Positions 1 to 8,700 of a DNA stretch of 52,894 nt are shown piece by piece. The stretch is from NCBI GenBank assembly GCA_004294385.1, contig REAP01000021.1, positions 1-52,894 of the forward strand, read 5' to 3'. The notes beneath the pieces are model-generated. The model ran no database searches and was not told the DNA's origin. It worked only from the letters and a program-made list of their open reading frames with translations. The position numbers and the translations under genes are program-made. Within the stretch, counting starts at the first letter, position 1; each line of letters starts with the position of its first letter. Origin of the DNA: Oscillatoriales cyanobacterium (lineage in GTDB: Bacteria; Cyanobacteriota; Cyanobacteriia; Cyanobacteriales; Microcoleaceae).

Positions 1-97
1 ACTACGCTCAGGATAAACTCCGTCGAAGGGCAGTTAACCGTTTCGTACCCTGAGCCCTTCGACTACGCTCAGGATAAACTCCGTCGAAGGGCAGTTA
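1..97. repeat. Tandem palindromic short repeat
   Basis: A unit containing CTACGCTCAGGATAAACTCC and GTCGAAGGGCAGTTAAC occurs twice with a period of about 61 bases, separated by a CCCTGAGCCCTTCGACTACG stretch that can fold on itself. The same CCCTTCGACTACGCTCAGG core returns at about 3061-3080. It looks like a dispersed cyanobacterial repeat. The second copy runs up to and slightly into the stop codon of the neighbouring minus-strand gene. Confidence 0.7.
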
Positions 98-523
98 ACA
101 ATTAACTGTACCAACTTCATCTTCGATAATTTCATCATCCAATTGATGATTTCCTGCTGACAAATCTTCAACTTTCTCTCCAAGTATTCGTAGCTGTTCA
201 TTCAGCACCCTAATTTCCCTATCTTGCTGCTGAATCTTCTCCTCCGCCTCAGCAATAGTCCGTTCCTTCTCCAAAATCAACTCATCTCTCGCTTCCAATT
301 CCAAAGCATTCATCGCCGCTTTAATTACATTATAAAAATGAGATTTACTGACATCAACTTTCTTAGCATTCTGACGAGTCTTTCCCAGAATTCCCATCTT
401 CGAGCCTTGCTTAACTGCTAATACAAAGCCTTGATGATTCTTGATTTTCAATTCTTGCGTAAAATTCATTTGAACTAAACTGCAAGTATATCTATAACGG
501 TCATAATAAAACTCTGCTTTCAT
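95..523 (-). CDS. Small hypothetical protein with C-terminal coiled coil
   Basis: A 142-residue protein of no family I recognise. Residues 1-75 are basic and mixed in composition. Residues about 80-125 are rich in Glu, Gln, Arg and Leu with heptad-like spacing, which suggests a coiled coil. The tail is acidic (DDEIIEDE). It lies 91 bases downstream of the dual-OB gene on the same strand and may be the last gene of the DUF488 cluster, or a separate unit. The stop codon lies inside a dispersed repeat, so the C-terminus may have been altered by repeat insertion. A DNA-binding or regulatory role is possible but only a guess. Confidence 0.6.
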   Translation of the reverse strand: MKAEFYYDRYRYTCSLVQMNFTQELKIKNHQGFVLAVKQGSKMGILGKTRQNAKKVDVSKSHFYNVIKAAMNALELEARDELILEKERTIAEAEEKIQQQDREIRVLNEQLRILGEKVEDLSAGNHQLDDEIIEDEVGTVNC

Positions 524-614
524 GAAAAAGCACCCCTTTTTGATATATCAAGTCCCGGACTATCCTAGCACAACCTATGCACAATCAACAAAAAAGTATC
601 GAAATGGCGATCGC

Positions 615-1301
615 TCAAAACAAAACTGGATCATCAACAAGATCTTCCGGCAACTCTATCACACCCGCAATCAACTTCCAACAAGGGTCATCACCCTCCC
701 AATCATCAGGCCGCCAAGGCATACTCAAACTCACTGTTACCAAACAAGCTTTTTGGGGTCGATAGCCCAATTCTAACTTTCTAATAAACACCGGATCGGT
801 AATTGTTGCTGTCAATCTTTGGTTATACTTGGTAACAATAGATCCTTCCCATTTGTTACCACCTTCAAATCTTTGGATTAGCTTTTTTACCGTAAATCTT
901 ACTGCTTTGACTAATTGCAAAGTTAGGCGATCGCATTGTGGCAAAGACTGCATATACTCCACCGTAACATATCGCAAATCGTTATGCAAAATATATGCCT
1001 GACTGTTGCAATATTTCAACAAATATGCTGGCGGAACTTTCCCGACTTGCCGCCATTTTCCAGGTAAAATAGAGAGATTTTCTGACTCAAAACCAAAGTC
1101 CGGCCCAGTCTTCGCCAGAGGAATGTCTAGAACATCCAATAATGCAGGTTCAAGTCTATTTATCTGCCGCATTTCTTTAGGAATTTGACCATCTGGTAAG
1201 TCGGAAATTGGGCGAACCCACTTACCTTGAAGTTCATTGATTCCGGCGATGCACCTTTCGCCCCGTTTCCAGGAATTAGCCAGACAAATTATCCGAGTCA
1301 T
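615..1301 (-). CDS. Probable dual OB-domain protein linked to DUF488
   Basis: About 228 residues from the chosen ATG. The reading frame is open 28 codons further upstream, but that stretch is an AT-rich GATTTTTGATTTTCGATT repeat and gives an unlikely N-terminus, so I place the start at the MTRIICLANSWKRG methionine. The sequence pattern (MTRIICLANS, WVRPIS, CWKLIAGVIELP near the end) resembles the small dual-OB proteins often found next to DUF488 genes in bacteria. OB folds usually bind nucleic acid or protein, and the substrate here is unknown. It is the third gene of a minus-strand cluster after two DUF488 genes. The family call rests on memory of the pattern and on gene context, not on a search. 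Confidence 0.6.
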   Translation of the reverse strand: MTRIICLANSWKRGERCIAGINELQGKWVRPISDLPDGQIPKEMRQINRLEPALLDVLDIPLAKTGPDFGFESENLSILPGKWRQVGKVPPAYLLKYCNSQAYILHNDLRYVTVEYMQSLPQCDRLTLQLVKAVRFTVKKLIQRFEGGNKWEGSIVTKYNQRLTATITDPVFIRKLELGYRPQKACLVTVSLSMPWRPDDWEGDDPCWKLIAGVIELPEDLVDDPVLF

Positions 1302-1406
1302 TCGATTTTCGATTTTTGATTTTTGATTTTCGATTGGATATTTTGGATTGTAGATTGTAAACTCATTCCAAAATAATACAATCAATCATACAATATTTGT
1401 AGCAGA

Positions 1407-1859
1407 TCAAAGATGATTGATAGTAACATTTTTCCATGTGTCACTGAGATATTCAGCGACTAAACGGCGGTGACAATTATGAGGTTTGGGTTCGCTACAA
1501 AGCAGACACGCACAATCCATCATATCTGATGAAACCTTTTGCTCAATTTTGCGATCGCGCATTAAGCCCAAAAACTGCTGTTCATAAACATCCCAATCTC
1601 CCTTTTTCTTTTTATAGTCATCCAAAATATCTTGAGTAGGCGCTAAATCCAGCAGATGAACATACTCAATATTACCAATGGTTCGCAGAAAATATTCTAA
1701 ATCTTTCCGCTTAGCAAAACCTGCTAACTGTGATACATTATTTAGTCGCGTATCGATCACCCTGCGGACTCCGGCTTTCATCAAAGTCTCAAAAAACTCC
1801 TGAGCACTTTTTTGAGTAAAACCAATTGTAAATAAATTAATTGCTTTCTTTTGTGACAT
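1407..1859 (-). CDS. DUF488 family protein (second copy)
   Basis: A 150-residue DUF488 protein. It opens with LFTIGFTQKSAQEFF, has the VIDTRLNN segment after the first strand-helix unit, and keeps the conserved cysteine and CHR region near the end (LLCSEPKPHNCHRRLVAEYL). Its start overlaps the end of the upstream DUF488 gene by 23 bases, which suggests translational coupling. It is shorter than its neighbour and differs in sequence, so the pair is likely a functional division and not a recent duplication. The biochemical function of DUF488 is not established as far as I know. The conserved Cys and CHR residues suggest a catalytic or metal-binding site. Confidence 0.85.
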   Translation of the reverse strand: MSQKKAINLFTIGFTQKSAQEFFETLMKAGVRRVIDTRLNNVSQLAGFAKRKDLEYFLRTIGNIEYVHLLDLAPTQDILDDYKKKKGDWDVYEQQFLGLMRDRKIEQKVSSDMMDCACLLCSEPKPHNCHRRLVAEYLSDTWKNVTINHL

Positions 1860-2463
1860 AAGCTATTTCTAATCCATGACGATAATATGCTGAGTCTAAA
1901 TCAATGATTTCATTTTTAACATCCGGCGGTAACTCAAACAAACTTAATTGAATTGGTTCATCACCTTTTTTGCCCTTGTTAAACTTCTTGAGAAGTCTAG
2001 CTTCTAAATCCTGGTGCGATTCTAAACTACCATCGGACAGAATGTGATTAATTTGCAAATTAAACTCTTTCAAATTGTGGCAAACTAAGATTGTACGATG
2101 ACAAGTTATCGGGTCTTTTTCTGCACACATTAGACTAATTTTATAACTAGCTGCACCTTTGAGCAAGCGCTGAATTCCTTCGGAGAATAGAGGAGTTGCA
2201 GCTATGCGTTGATACAAAGCTTTACCGCTAAGATCGTAACAGCTTAAATCTTCCGGTCTCGCGCCCAACTCTTTACCCAAAAAAACATATTGAATGCCAA
2301 CACTAGACAGAGAAGCTTTAATTTCGGATTGATTGAAATGGGGTAAATAACGACTAAAAGGGTGCGATCGCACATCTACAACTGCTGTAATTTGATGTTT
2401 TTGTAGCAGCAAAACAAACGCTTCAATACTCAGATTTGAGTGACCGATCGTAAATAATTCCAT
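1837..2463 (-). CDS. DUF488 family protein (first copy)
   Basis: A 208-residue DUF488 protein. The N-terminus reads MELFTIGHSNLSIEAF, followed by VVDVRSHPFSRYLPHF and, at about residue 115, LMCAEKDPITCHRTIL. These are the family's hallmark blocks. The C-terminal 60 residues are a more charged extension (FNKGKKGDEPIQLSLFELP). It is the first gene of the DUF488-DUF488-dual-OB cluster, and its end overlaps the next gene. No promoter was identified in the short gap upstream. Confidence 0.88.
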   Translation of the reverse strand: MELFTIGHSNLSIEAFVLLLQKHQITAVVDVRSHPFSRYLPHFNQSEIKASLSSVGIQYVFLGKELGARPEDLSCYDLSGKALYQRIAATPLFSEGIQRLLKGAASYKISLMCAEKDPITCHRTILVCHNLKEFNLQINHILSDGSLESHQDLEARLLKKFNKGKKGDEPIQLSLFELPPDVKNEIIDLDSAYYRHGLEIAYVTKESN

Positions 2464-2537
2464 TGCTTTTATTGTGATATTCAGTCCGCATCGGCGGGCT
2501 AAAGTTTGTCTAGCCCAATTGTTTTAAACTGTTTGTT

Positions 2538-2891
2538 TTAAACTGTGGGTTTCTTCACAAAACCTTGAATCAAAAGTTGCAAAGCCAGCAACATCAAACC
2601 CACAGCAGCAAAAGCAAATACACCGCCACCCAAAGCCACAATTCCCATTACCAAAGTTCGCACAGCCGCCCCAATATTAATCACTGTCACGTTGTCAGAA
2701 TGAATTGGTTTGTTTGCAAAGGTTTGGGCGATCGACAAAGTAAGCGCATACAAAGCCGCCGCAAAACCTCCCGCCATTAGCGAACCAGTCACACAACGCA
2801 ATACCGTTGGTGGCTGAGGTGATGTTGGGGAATTATTCTCAGCAGAACTTGGAGTTTGAGAACTAGAATTGGGATTAGTTAAATCAGCCAT
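2538..2891 (-). CDS. DUF3082-type membrane protein
   Basis: A 117-residue small membrane protein. A Ser/Pro/Asn-rich cytoplasmic-looking N-terminus (residues 1-30) is followed by two predicted transmembrane helices, about 38-58 (GSLMAGGFAAALYALTLSI) and 78-108 (LVMGIVALGGGVFAFAAVGL onward). The pattern and the position next to ispE match the cyanobacterial DUF3082 family, whose function is unknown. It is on the same strand as ispE, but about 350 bases of repeats lie between them, so co-transcription is uncertain. Confidence 0.7.
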   Translation of the reverse strand: MADLTNPNSSSQTPSSAENNSPTSPQPPTVLRCVTGSLMAGGFAAALYALTLSIAQTFANKPIHSDNVTVINIGAAVRTLVMGIVALGGGVFAFAAVGLMLLALQLLIQGFVKKPTV

Positions 2892-2989
2892 TTAGATTTT
2901 AGAGTTGAGATTTGAGATTTGAGATTTCGGGTTGATTCACCCAAAATAAAATCTGTGTTTCGCTCTATTTTACCAGATATAGCCGTCGC

Positions 2990-3140
2990 CAAGGTGCTTT
3001 CGTCATCGCCCCCTGGACACTTCGACCCTTCGACCCTTCGACCCTTCGACCCTTCGACCCTTCGACCCTTCGACTACGCTCAGGGCGACGCTCCGCTCAG
3101 GGCGACGCTCCGCTCAGGGCGACGCTCCGCTCAGTGACCA
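2990..3140. repeat. CCCTTCGA and CGACGCTCCGCTCAGGG tandem repeats
   Basis: The 351-base gap between the DUF3082 gene and ispE holds no gene. At about 3018-3072 GACCCTTC is repeated head to tail with a period of 9 (ttcgaccc). It passes into GACTACGCTCAGGG and then three copies of CGACGCTCCGCTCAGGG. The TTCGACTACGCTCAGG core is shared with the repeat at 1-97, and an inverted relative occurs near 18198-18222. These are slippage-prone intergenic repeats. Confidence 0.85.
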
Positions 3141-3242
3141 CAAGTGTCCTAAGCATCCTGGCGGTTGCTATACTTCAAGCTGATTAGACTTCTGCCCAAA
3201 TTAGATTCGTCTGCGTCGATGCCGATCGATCGCCAATTTGAG

Positions 3243-4193
3243 CTAATTTCCATTGGGAACAACCCGAATCCCAGTATTGCTAAACTTTGTTACCCAAAAA
3301 TCTAAATCTGGAGAGGCGATCGCACATTTAACCATTTCCTGAACCTCCTCCGCCCTTTCTTGGGACTCCGCCAACGCAAACACCGTTGGCCCAGAACCGG
3401 ACATCATCGTGCCCAAAACCCCCGCTGAATGAAAAGCCTCGCGCAACTGTAACACTTGCGGATAAACAGGTAGCGCCACTTTCTCCAAATCATTGTGTAG
3501 CAATTGACCAATTTTCGATCGGTCTTTTTGGGCGATCGCACCCACCATCGGGCCCGAATGCAGCCTTTCCCGGCGACAATCCAAATCCTCCGGCGCACAA
3601 TAGGAACTACTGAACTGTTGGCGATAAGTTTGATACGCCCAAGCCGTAGAAATACTGAGATTGCGAAACTTCGCCAACACCACATATAAAGGGCTACAAT
3701 CAGGCAGTGGCGACAATTGATCCCCACGACCAGTTGCCAAAGCCGTACCTCCAGCAATACAAAAAGGCACATCAGAACCCAAAGTTCCCCCCAACTCTTG
3801 TAACTCCGACTGAGTTAGTCCCAATTGCCATAACAAATCCATCCCGACTAAAACCGCCGCCGCATTTGCCGAACCGCCAGCGAGTCCTGCCGCCACCGGA
3901 ATTTGCTTATGAATGGCAATTTCGACACCGCCGTATTTTGCCAAAGCATCGGGGAATTGCTTTGCCAACAAATCTGCTGCTCGGTACGCTAAATTATTCT
4001 TATCAGGAGGGACTTGCGGGTGATCGCAGCGCACACGAATGGTGTCTGTACCGATCGCGCGTAAGTCAATGCGATCGACTAAATCTATGCTTTGCAGTAC
4101 CATCGCCAGTTCGTGATATCCGTCTGGGCGATCGCCTATTATTTCTAAATAGAGGTTGATTTTTGCTGAAGCTAGCAGAGAATATGAACGCAT
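3243..4193 (-). CDS. ispE: 4-diphosphocytidyl-2-C-methyl-D-erythritol kinase
   Basis: IspE phosphorylates CDP-methylerythritol with ATP in the plastidial-type MEP isoprenoid pathway, in the cytosol. The 316-residue length is normal. The GHMP-kinase blocks are all present: SAKINLYLEI with Lys11 near the N-terminus, the ATP loop PVAAGLAGGSANAA at residues 99-112, the catalytic-region Asp141 in LGSDVPF, and the C-terminal GTMMSGSGPTVFAL loop. It lies upstream of the DUF3082 gene and downstream of rsmA on the same strand, a common cyanobacterial arrangement. The 150-base gap to rsmA is AT-rich and could hold a promoter. Confidence 0.96.
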   Translation of the reverse strand: MRSYSLLASAKINLYLEIIGDRPDGYHELAMVLQSIDLVDRIDLRAIGTDTIRVRCDHPQVPPDKNNLAYRAADLLAKQFPDALAKYGGVEIAIHKQIPVAAGLAGGSANAAAVLVGMDLLWQLGLTQSELQELGGTLGSDVPFCIAGGTALATGRGDQLSPLPDCSPLYVVLAKFRNLSISTAWAYQTYRQQFSSSYCAPEDLDCRRERLHSGPMVGAIAQKDRSKIGQLLHNDLEKVALPVYPQVLQLREAFHSAGVLGTMMSGSGPTVFALAESQERAEEVQEMVKCAIASPDLDFWVTKFSNTGIRVVPNGN

Positions 4194-4343
4194 AGGTAAT
4201 TAAGCCACGGGTGAAATAAACCCCTGGTTGAAATTAATTGACACCAATCAAAATCCATTTTCTCATAACTCAACAGAATTTATCAATAAAATTCTAATTA
4301 GCGTTATCGGAGTATTCCCAAATCAAAAATAATAATCGCAATT

Positions 4344-5210
4344 TTAATTATGAACGGCATCATCTACAATCGACTGACTAGAGATCATATGATTACTCAA
4401 ATTCACCCATTGCTCCACGCTTAAATCTTCGGCACGAGATTCAGGATTTATCTGTAACTCTTCTAACAATTGAACGAATTTATCTAAGTCCACAGTAGCT
4501 TTCAAATTATTTCTGAGCATCTTGCGCTTGCTACCAAATCCCAACTTAACTAAACTCTCCAAATGACGCGGATTAACAGCAGGAGTTTCTATCAATCTCG
4601 GAACAAGCCGCACCACCGCCGAATCAACTTTTGGTGGCGGCACAAAGTCTCTAGCAGGAACATCGCAAATTAACTCACATTCTGCTAAATATTGTACCCG
4701 TACCGACAAAGCACCAAAGGCTCTTGAACCCGGTTTGGCATAAAGTCTTTGAGCCACTTCTTTCTGCACCAACAGCACGATCGAATCGAAGGGTTTAGCC
4801 GCCGGAACAGATATGGTTCCCAGCAGTTTTTGCAGGATCGGGCCAGTAATATTGTAAGGAATATTGGCAACAACTTTATTAGGATTTTGGAATTTGGTAA
4901 AAACCACGAGTTGGTTATCTAAATCCATTTCCAGTATGTCGCCTTGAAGTAGCAAAAAGTTGTCGGCTTTACCCAGTTGCTTCGCTAGCCGTTGGCACAA
5001 ATCTCGATCGATTTCCACGGCCACAACAGACTCAGCCTCAGCCAGCAAGCGTCGAGTCAGAATCCCCGTACCAGGCCCGATTTCCAGGACGCGGGAACCC
5101 GACAAATTCGCCGCTTTGACAATCTTATCTAAGGCTTTCTCACTTTTGAGCCAATGTTGAGCAAATTGTTTTCGGGGGGTGGGCGATCGCATTTTTTGAA
5201 ATATTGGCAA
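4344..5210 (-). CDS. rsmA: 16S rRNA dimethyladenosine transferase
   Basis: RsmA (KsgA) dimethylates two adjacent adenines near the 3' end of 16S rRNA, using S-adenosylmethionine. The SAM-binding motif VLEIGPGTGILTRRLL is at residues 41-56, the acidic VVAVEIDRD follows, and the catalytic NIPYNITGPI motif is at 116-125. The length of 288 fits the family. The start may be the methionine 6 codons in (MRSPTPRKQF), because that is where similarity to the family usually begins. It is transcribed away from galK; the 264-base gap between them must carry divergent promoters. Confidence 0.95.
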   Translation of the reverse strand: MPIFQKMRSPTPRKQFAQHWLKSEKALDKIVKAANLSGSRVLEIGPGTGILTRRLLAEAESVVAVEIDRDLCQRLAKQLGKADNFLLLQGDILEMDLDNQLVVFTKFQNPNKVVANIPYNITGPILQKLLGTISVPAAKPFDSIVLLVQKEVAQRLYAKPGSRAFGALSVRVQYLAECELICDVPARDFVPPPKVDSAVVRLVPRLIETPAVNPRHLESLVKLGFGSKRKMLRNNLKATVDLDKFVQLLEELQINPESRAEDLSVEQWVNLSNHMISSQSIVDDAVHN

Positions 5211-5474
5211 ATTTAGTCTATAATTATATCACAAGCCAACAGCTTTTGCACCTATGCAGTCCTGTTCATTTTTGTTGACAGGTCTTGAATCAAGGAAAAC
5301 AAATATGCAAGATCAAAGATAAACTCGAAAAAATAAAGTTATTTATTTACAATTATTAATTCCCTTGATCAACGACAGGACAGTCATAAATCCACAAATA
5401 GCTATTTTTTGATTCTTCCTTCTATCCTTTACATCCGTTACAAAATCCGTTGCCGAACTTCCTTCTTCTCCACC
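5211..5474. other. Divergent intergenic region between rsmA and galK
   Basis: No gene is visible. The AT-rich stretch contains TTGACA at 5275-5280 on the plus strand and a short inverted pair GTCCTGT (5259-5265) and ACAGGAC (5375-5381). The self-complementary CTTGAATCAAG lies between them. These could be promoter or operator elements for galK, but a matching -10 box is not convincing. Confidence 0.3.
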
Positions 5475-6542
5475 ATGAATTTTCAACGAGTATTTGGTAC
5501 ATTACCCACAACCCAAGCTAGCGCGCCCGGAAGAGTAAACCTACTGGGCGAACACACAGACTATAATGAGGGATTTGTAATTCCTACTGCAATTCCTCAG
5601 CGCACCACAGTCCAAATCGGCTTAAGCAGCGACCACAAACATCATTTTTATTCAGCAGAATTTGACGAACTCATAAATTTTTCCGACGACGATACAGTAC
5701 CGCAAAAATTCGTTAGTTATATCTGCGGCTGTGTCAGACTTGTAGAAAAAGCAGGATACAAAGTACCACCAATCAATCTCTATATTAGCTCCAATGTGCC
5801 GATCGCAATGGGCTTGGCCAGCAGCGCCGCTTTAGAAATAGCAACCCTTCGAGGACTGCGTGGATTGTTGAACCTCCCCCTAGATGACCTGCGGCTAGCT
5901 CAAATCGCACAGCAAGCCGAAACCCGATATGCAGGCTTTAACTGCGGGATCATGGATCAAATGGCCGCGAGTTTAGCCGACACCAACTCGATGCTATTTA
6001 TTGATACCCGCAGCCTCAACCGACGTCGATTACGATTTCCCAAAGCCACAGAAATTTTAGTAATTGACAGCGACGAAACCCACAAAACAGGGGGTAGTCA
6101 CTATCATCAGCGACGCGCCGAGTGCGAAACAGCAGCGCAAATATTGGGAGTGAAAGCCCTCAGAGATATCGAAGACTCGCAAGCTGTGGAAATATTGCCC
6201 CAACCTCTAAGAAAGCGAGCACGCTACATTGTTAGTGAGAACAATCGGGTAATTGAAGCTTTTAAGCCACTACCGGCAGAGCGTTTTGGTCAATTGATGA
6301 ATGCCTCTCACACTAGCTTGCGGGACGACTATGAACTTTCGTGGCCAGCAGTAGACACCTTGGTGAGAATATTGCAGGAAACTCCGGGAGTATTCGGCGC
6401 AAGGCTGACAGGGGGAGGTTCTGGTGGTGCTTGTGTAGCTTTGGTGGAGAGTGAAAAAGTTAGTTCGATCGCATTAGATGCGATCGCCAGCTACCAGCGC
6501 GCGGGCTATACTGGTCGTGTTTTGGTTCCACCAGTTGTCTGA
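5475..6542 (+). CDS. galK: Galactokinase
   Basis: GalK phosphorylates galactose to galactose 1-phosphate (Leloir pathway). From the ATG at 5475 the protein has 355 residues. The signature GRVNLLGEHTDYNEGFVIP is at about residues 19-37, the GHMP loop PIAMGLASSAALE follows, the catalytic Asp region is CGIMDQMAAS, and the C-terminal motif is GARLTGGGSGGACVAL. The frame is open upstream to a TTG at 5409, but that N-terminus (ILPSILYIRYKIRC) is unlike the family, so I prefer the ATG. No galT or galE is adjacent. Confidence 0.93.
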   Translation: MNFQRVFGTLPTTQASAPGRVNLLGEHTDYNEGFVIPTAIPQRTTVQIGLSSDHKHHFYSAEFDELINFSDDDTVPQKFVSYICGCVRLVEKAGYKVPPINLYISSNVPIAMGLASSAALEIATLRGLRGLLNLPLDDLRLAQIAQQAETRYAGFNCGIMDQMAASLADTNSMLFIDTRSLNRRRLRFPKATEILVIDSDETHKTGGSHYHQRRAECETAAQILGVKALRDIEDSQAVEILPQPLRKRARYIVSENNRVIEAFKPLPAERFGQLMNASHTSLRDDYELSWPAVDTLVRILQETPGVFGARLTGGGSGGACVALVESEKVSSIALDAIASYQRAGYTGRVLVPPVV

Positions 6543-6668
6543 TTTTAGATTTTAAATTTTAGATTTTAAATTAGTGAACTACGTCTTCCAAACAAATCTC
6601 AACTTAAAACCAGAACACGATCGCCCTTAGCATCATTAAAATGAAATGATTAGATAAACAAAGCGATT

Positions 6669-6684
6669 AGGAGAAAAAACTATC
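6669..6684 (+). promoter_or_regulatory. Shine-Dalgarno and ATC initiation site of hflX
   Basis: AGGAG at 6669-6673 is followed after 8 bases by ATC at 6682-6684, exactly where an ATG would be expected. The downstream codons read QTIYGNLQGLKSSQ, the typical start of cyanobacterial HflX. The frame is closed by TAA at 6655-6657 and contains no ATG, GTG or TTG until the TTG at 6919. This supports a non-canonical AUC start or a point change of the start codon. Confidence 0.6.
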
Positions 6685-8472
6685 CAAACTATCTACGGCA
6701 ATCTTCAAGGTTTAAAGTCCAGCCAGCTTAAGCAAATTGAAAAGCTTTATGACCAGAGACTTCCAGGCGATAGCCTCACCACGATCGAATTTGCCCAGCG
6801 CCTCGCAGCCATCAGCACCGAAATAGACAAACCCCTCTGTACCTACATCAACCGTCGCGGACAAGTAATTCGCGTCGGTATCGGGACTCCCCGCCAAACC
6901 CAGATTCCGCCCCTAGAATTGCCCCGCTACGGCGGAGGTCGTCTCAGCGGTATTCGCTGCATCGCCACCAACCTGAAGCCAGAAATACCAAGCGAATCTG
7001 CCCTCACCGCAATGGCAATTCAGCGGCTGGATGCCCTAGTTTTACTGACTTTGACAGGCGGAGGATTTCAGCGCCGGGGAGGTGGTGGGACTGGTTACAT
7101 CCAAGAAACCTATCTAGCTCATCTGATACCTCAAAAAGACCAAGCAATTTTTGACTTCTCAGTGTTGACTTCTCAGTTGGAAGAAGGCTCAAATTCGGAA
7201 GCAGAACCTGCTATTCAAAACTCACCAATCAAAACTCAAAACTTTCCCTGGAGAGTGTCTGAACCTCTAAGTTTGGATGAGCTCACCAACCAAGATTTTC
7301 TGGATTTAGTCGAAGGACTCGAAGCAGAGTTTGAAGAGGAGTTTGTCGCCAGACAAGTTGATGCAGACCAAGACAAAGTGCTGCTAGTGGGGGTAATGAC
7401 TCAGCAGATGACACTACTGGATTTTGAGGATGGACTCGCAGAAATCACGCGGCTGGTTGATAGCGCTGGCGGTCAGGTATTGCAAACAGTGCGCCAAAAA
7501 CGATCGCGCCCCCACCCCCAAACAGTCGTAGGCGAAGGCAAAGTTCAGGAAATTGCTCTGACGGCTCAGACGATTAGCGCTAACCTCGTGGTATTCGATC
7601 GCGACCTCTCCTCCGCACAAATACGGAACTTGGAAACGATGCTCGGTATTCGCGTAGTCGATCGCACAGAAGTAATTCTCGACATTTTTGCCCAAAGAGC
7701 GCGATCGAGCGAGGGCAAATTGCAAGTCGAACTGGCTCAGTTAGAGTACACTCTACCCAGGCTCAGAGGTCGCGGTCAAACAATGTCGAGACAAGGCGGC
7801 GGCATCGGAACCAGAGGCCCTGGGGAAACCAAACTCGAAACAGAACGACGGACGATCGCCAAACGTATTGCTAGATTGCAGCAAGAAGTCAATCAACTAT
7901 TGGCCCACCGTTTCCGGCTGCGGCAGAATCGCCACCACCACGAAGTGCCTTCCATCGCGATCGTCGGCTACACCAACGCCGGCAAATCCACTCTGCTCAA
8001 TCTGCTCACCAATTCCGAAGTCTACGCCGCCGACCAGTTATTTGCGACCCTCGACCCAACCACTCGACGGTTAACGATTCCTGGCCCTGTCCCGGATGAG
8101 CCCTTGTCGATCGTCCTGACAGATACAGTCGGCTTTATTCGCGAACTTCCCCCCGCCTTAATCGATGCTTTTCGGGCTACCCTCGAAGAAGTGACTGACG
8201 CCGATGCTTTGATGCACGTTGTCGATCTATCCCATCCCGCGTGGCAAAGTCAAATTCGATCGGTGATGAACATATTGGCAGATATGCCCGTAACCCCAGG
8301 CCCAGCTATTGTCGTTTTCAACAAAATCGATGCAGTAGATGGAGAGACTCTGGCGATCGCCAGAGAGGAATTTCCTCAAGCCGTATTTATTTCAGCCGCC
8401 AAAGGTTTGGGGATGGAAACTTTACGTGACAGATTGAGTCAACTCATTCAATACGCCATTAGTCCTCGGTAA
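6682..8472 (+). CDS. hflX: GTPase HflX, with ATC at the start position
   Basis: HflX is a ribosome-associated GTPase that splits stalled 70S ribosomes under stress. Reading from ATC at 6682 gives 596 residues. The cyanobacterial N-terminal extension (IYGNLQGLKSSQLKQIEKLY) comes first. The HflX domain follows, with the glycine-rich RQGGGIGTRGPGETKLETER linker. The G domain has G1 GYTNAGKST, G3 DTVGFIREL and G4 NKID. A conventional start would be the TTG at 6919, giving 517 residues and losing 79 residues that look genuinely coded and conserved. I therefore annotate from ATC but flag it. A sequencing error at one base is the simplest alternative. The tnpB element lies just downstream. Confidence 0.85.
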   Translation: MQTIYGNLQGLKSSQLKQIEKLYDQRLPGDSLTTIEFAQRLAAISTEIDKPLCTYINRRGQVIRVGIGTPRQTQIPPLELPRYGGGRLSGIRCIATNLKPEIPSESALTAMAIQRLDALVLLTLTGGGFQRRGGGGTGYIQETYLAHLIPQKDQAIFDFSVLTSQLEEGSNSEAEPAIQNSPIKTQNFPWRVSEPLSLDELTNQDFLDLVEGLEAEFEEEFVARQVDADQDKVLLVGVMTQQMTLLDFEDGLAEITRLVDSAGGQVLQTVRQKRSRPHPQTVVGEGKVQEIALTAQTISANLVVFDRDLSSAQIRNLETMLGIRVVDRTEVILDIFAQRARSSEGKLQVELAQLEYTLPRLRGRGQTMSRQGGGIGTRGPGETKLETERRTIAKRIARLQQEVNQLLAHRFRLRQNRHHHEVPSIAIVGYTNAGKSTLLNLLTNSEVYAADQLFATLDPTTRRLTIPGPVPDEPLSIVLTDTVGFIRELPPALIDAFRATLEEVTDADALMHVVDLSHPAWQSQIRSVMNILADMPVTPGPAIVVFNKIDAVDGETLAIAREEFPQAVFISAAKGLGMETLRDRLSQLIQYAISPR

Positions 8473-8499
8473 ATACTTAAAATATTGCCTTGTAAGTAG

Positions 8500-8700
8500 T
8501 TGACAACGGTTAAAATACTTACGTACACTGAGGACAAGCCCTATGCGATCGTCAGACCAGACAAACGGTAGTCCGTGTGGGCTATCGCAAAGTGCAATAC
8601 GCCAGAGTGAATTATCTTGACACTCCCCTGCTATCAAGGCGAGGGGATTCTTTGTTCATAGACCCAACTTGCTCAGACAGGATTTCTCCAGCCAAAGTAG
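8500..8700 (-). ncRNA. Candidate omega RNA (TnpB guide RNA)
   Basis: In TnpB systems a guide RNA spans the 3' end of tnpB and the right end of the element, with the guide taken from the flanking DNA. Here the last codons of tnpB lie in a stem-loop (CTCCCCT and AGGGGA, 8624-8648), and a further structured stretch with GTAGTCC and GGGCTAT follows. If real, the guide would be read from the sequence beyond the right end, towards the 3' end of hflX. The limits are inferred from family knowledge, not visible directly. Confidence 0.35.

Noticed and set aside
1302..1385. 28 extra N-terminal residues for the dual-OB protein
   Set aside because: This stretch is an AT-rich GATTTTTGATT repeat; the downstream ATG matches the expected protein start better.
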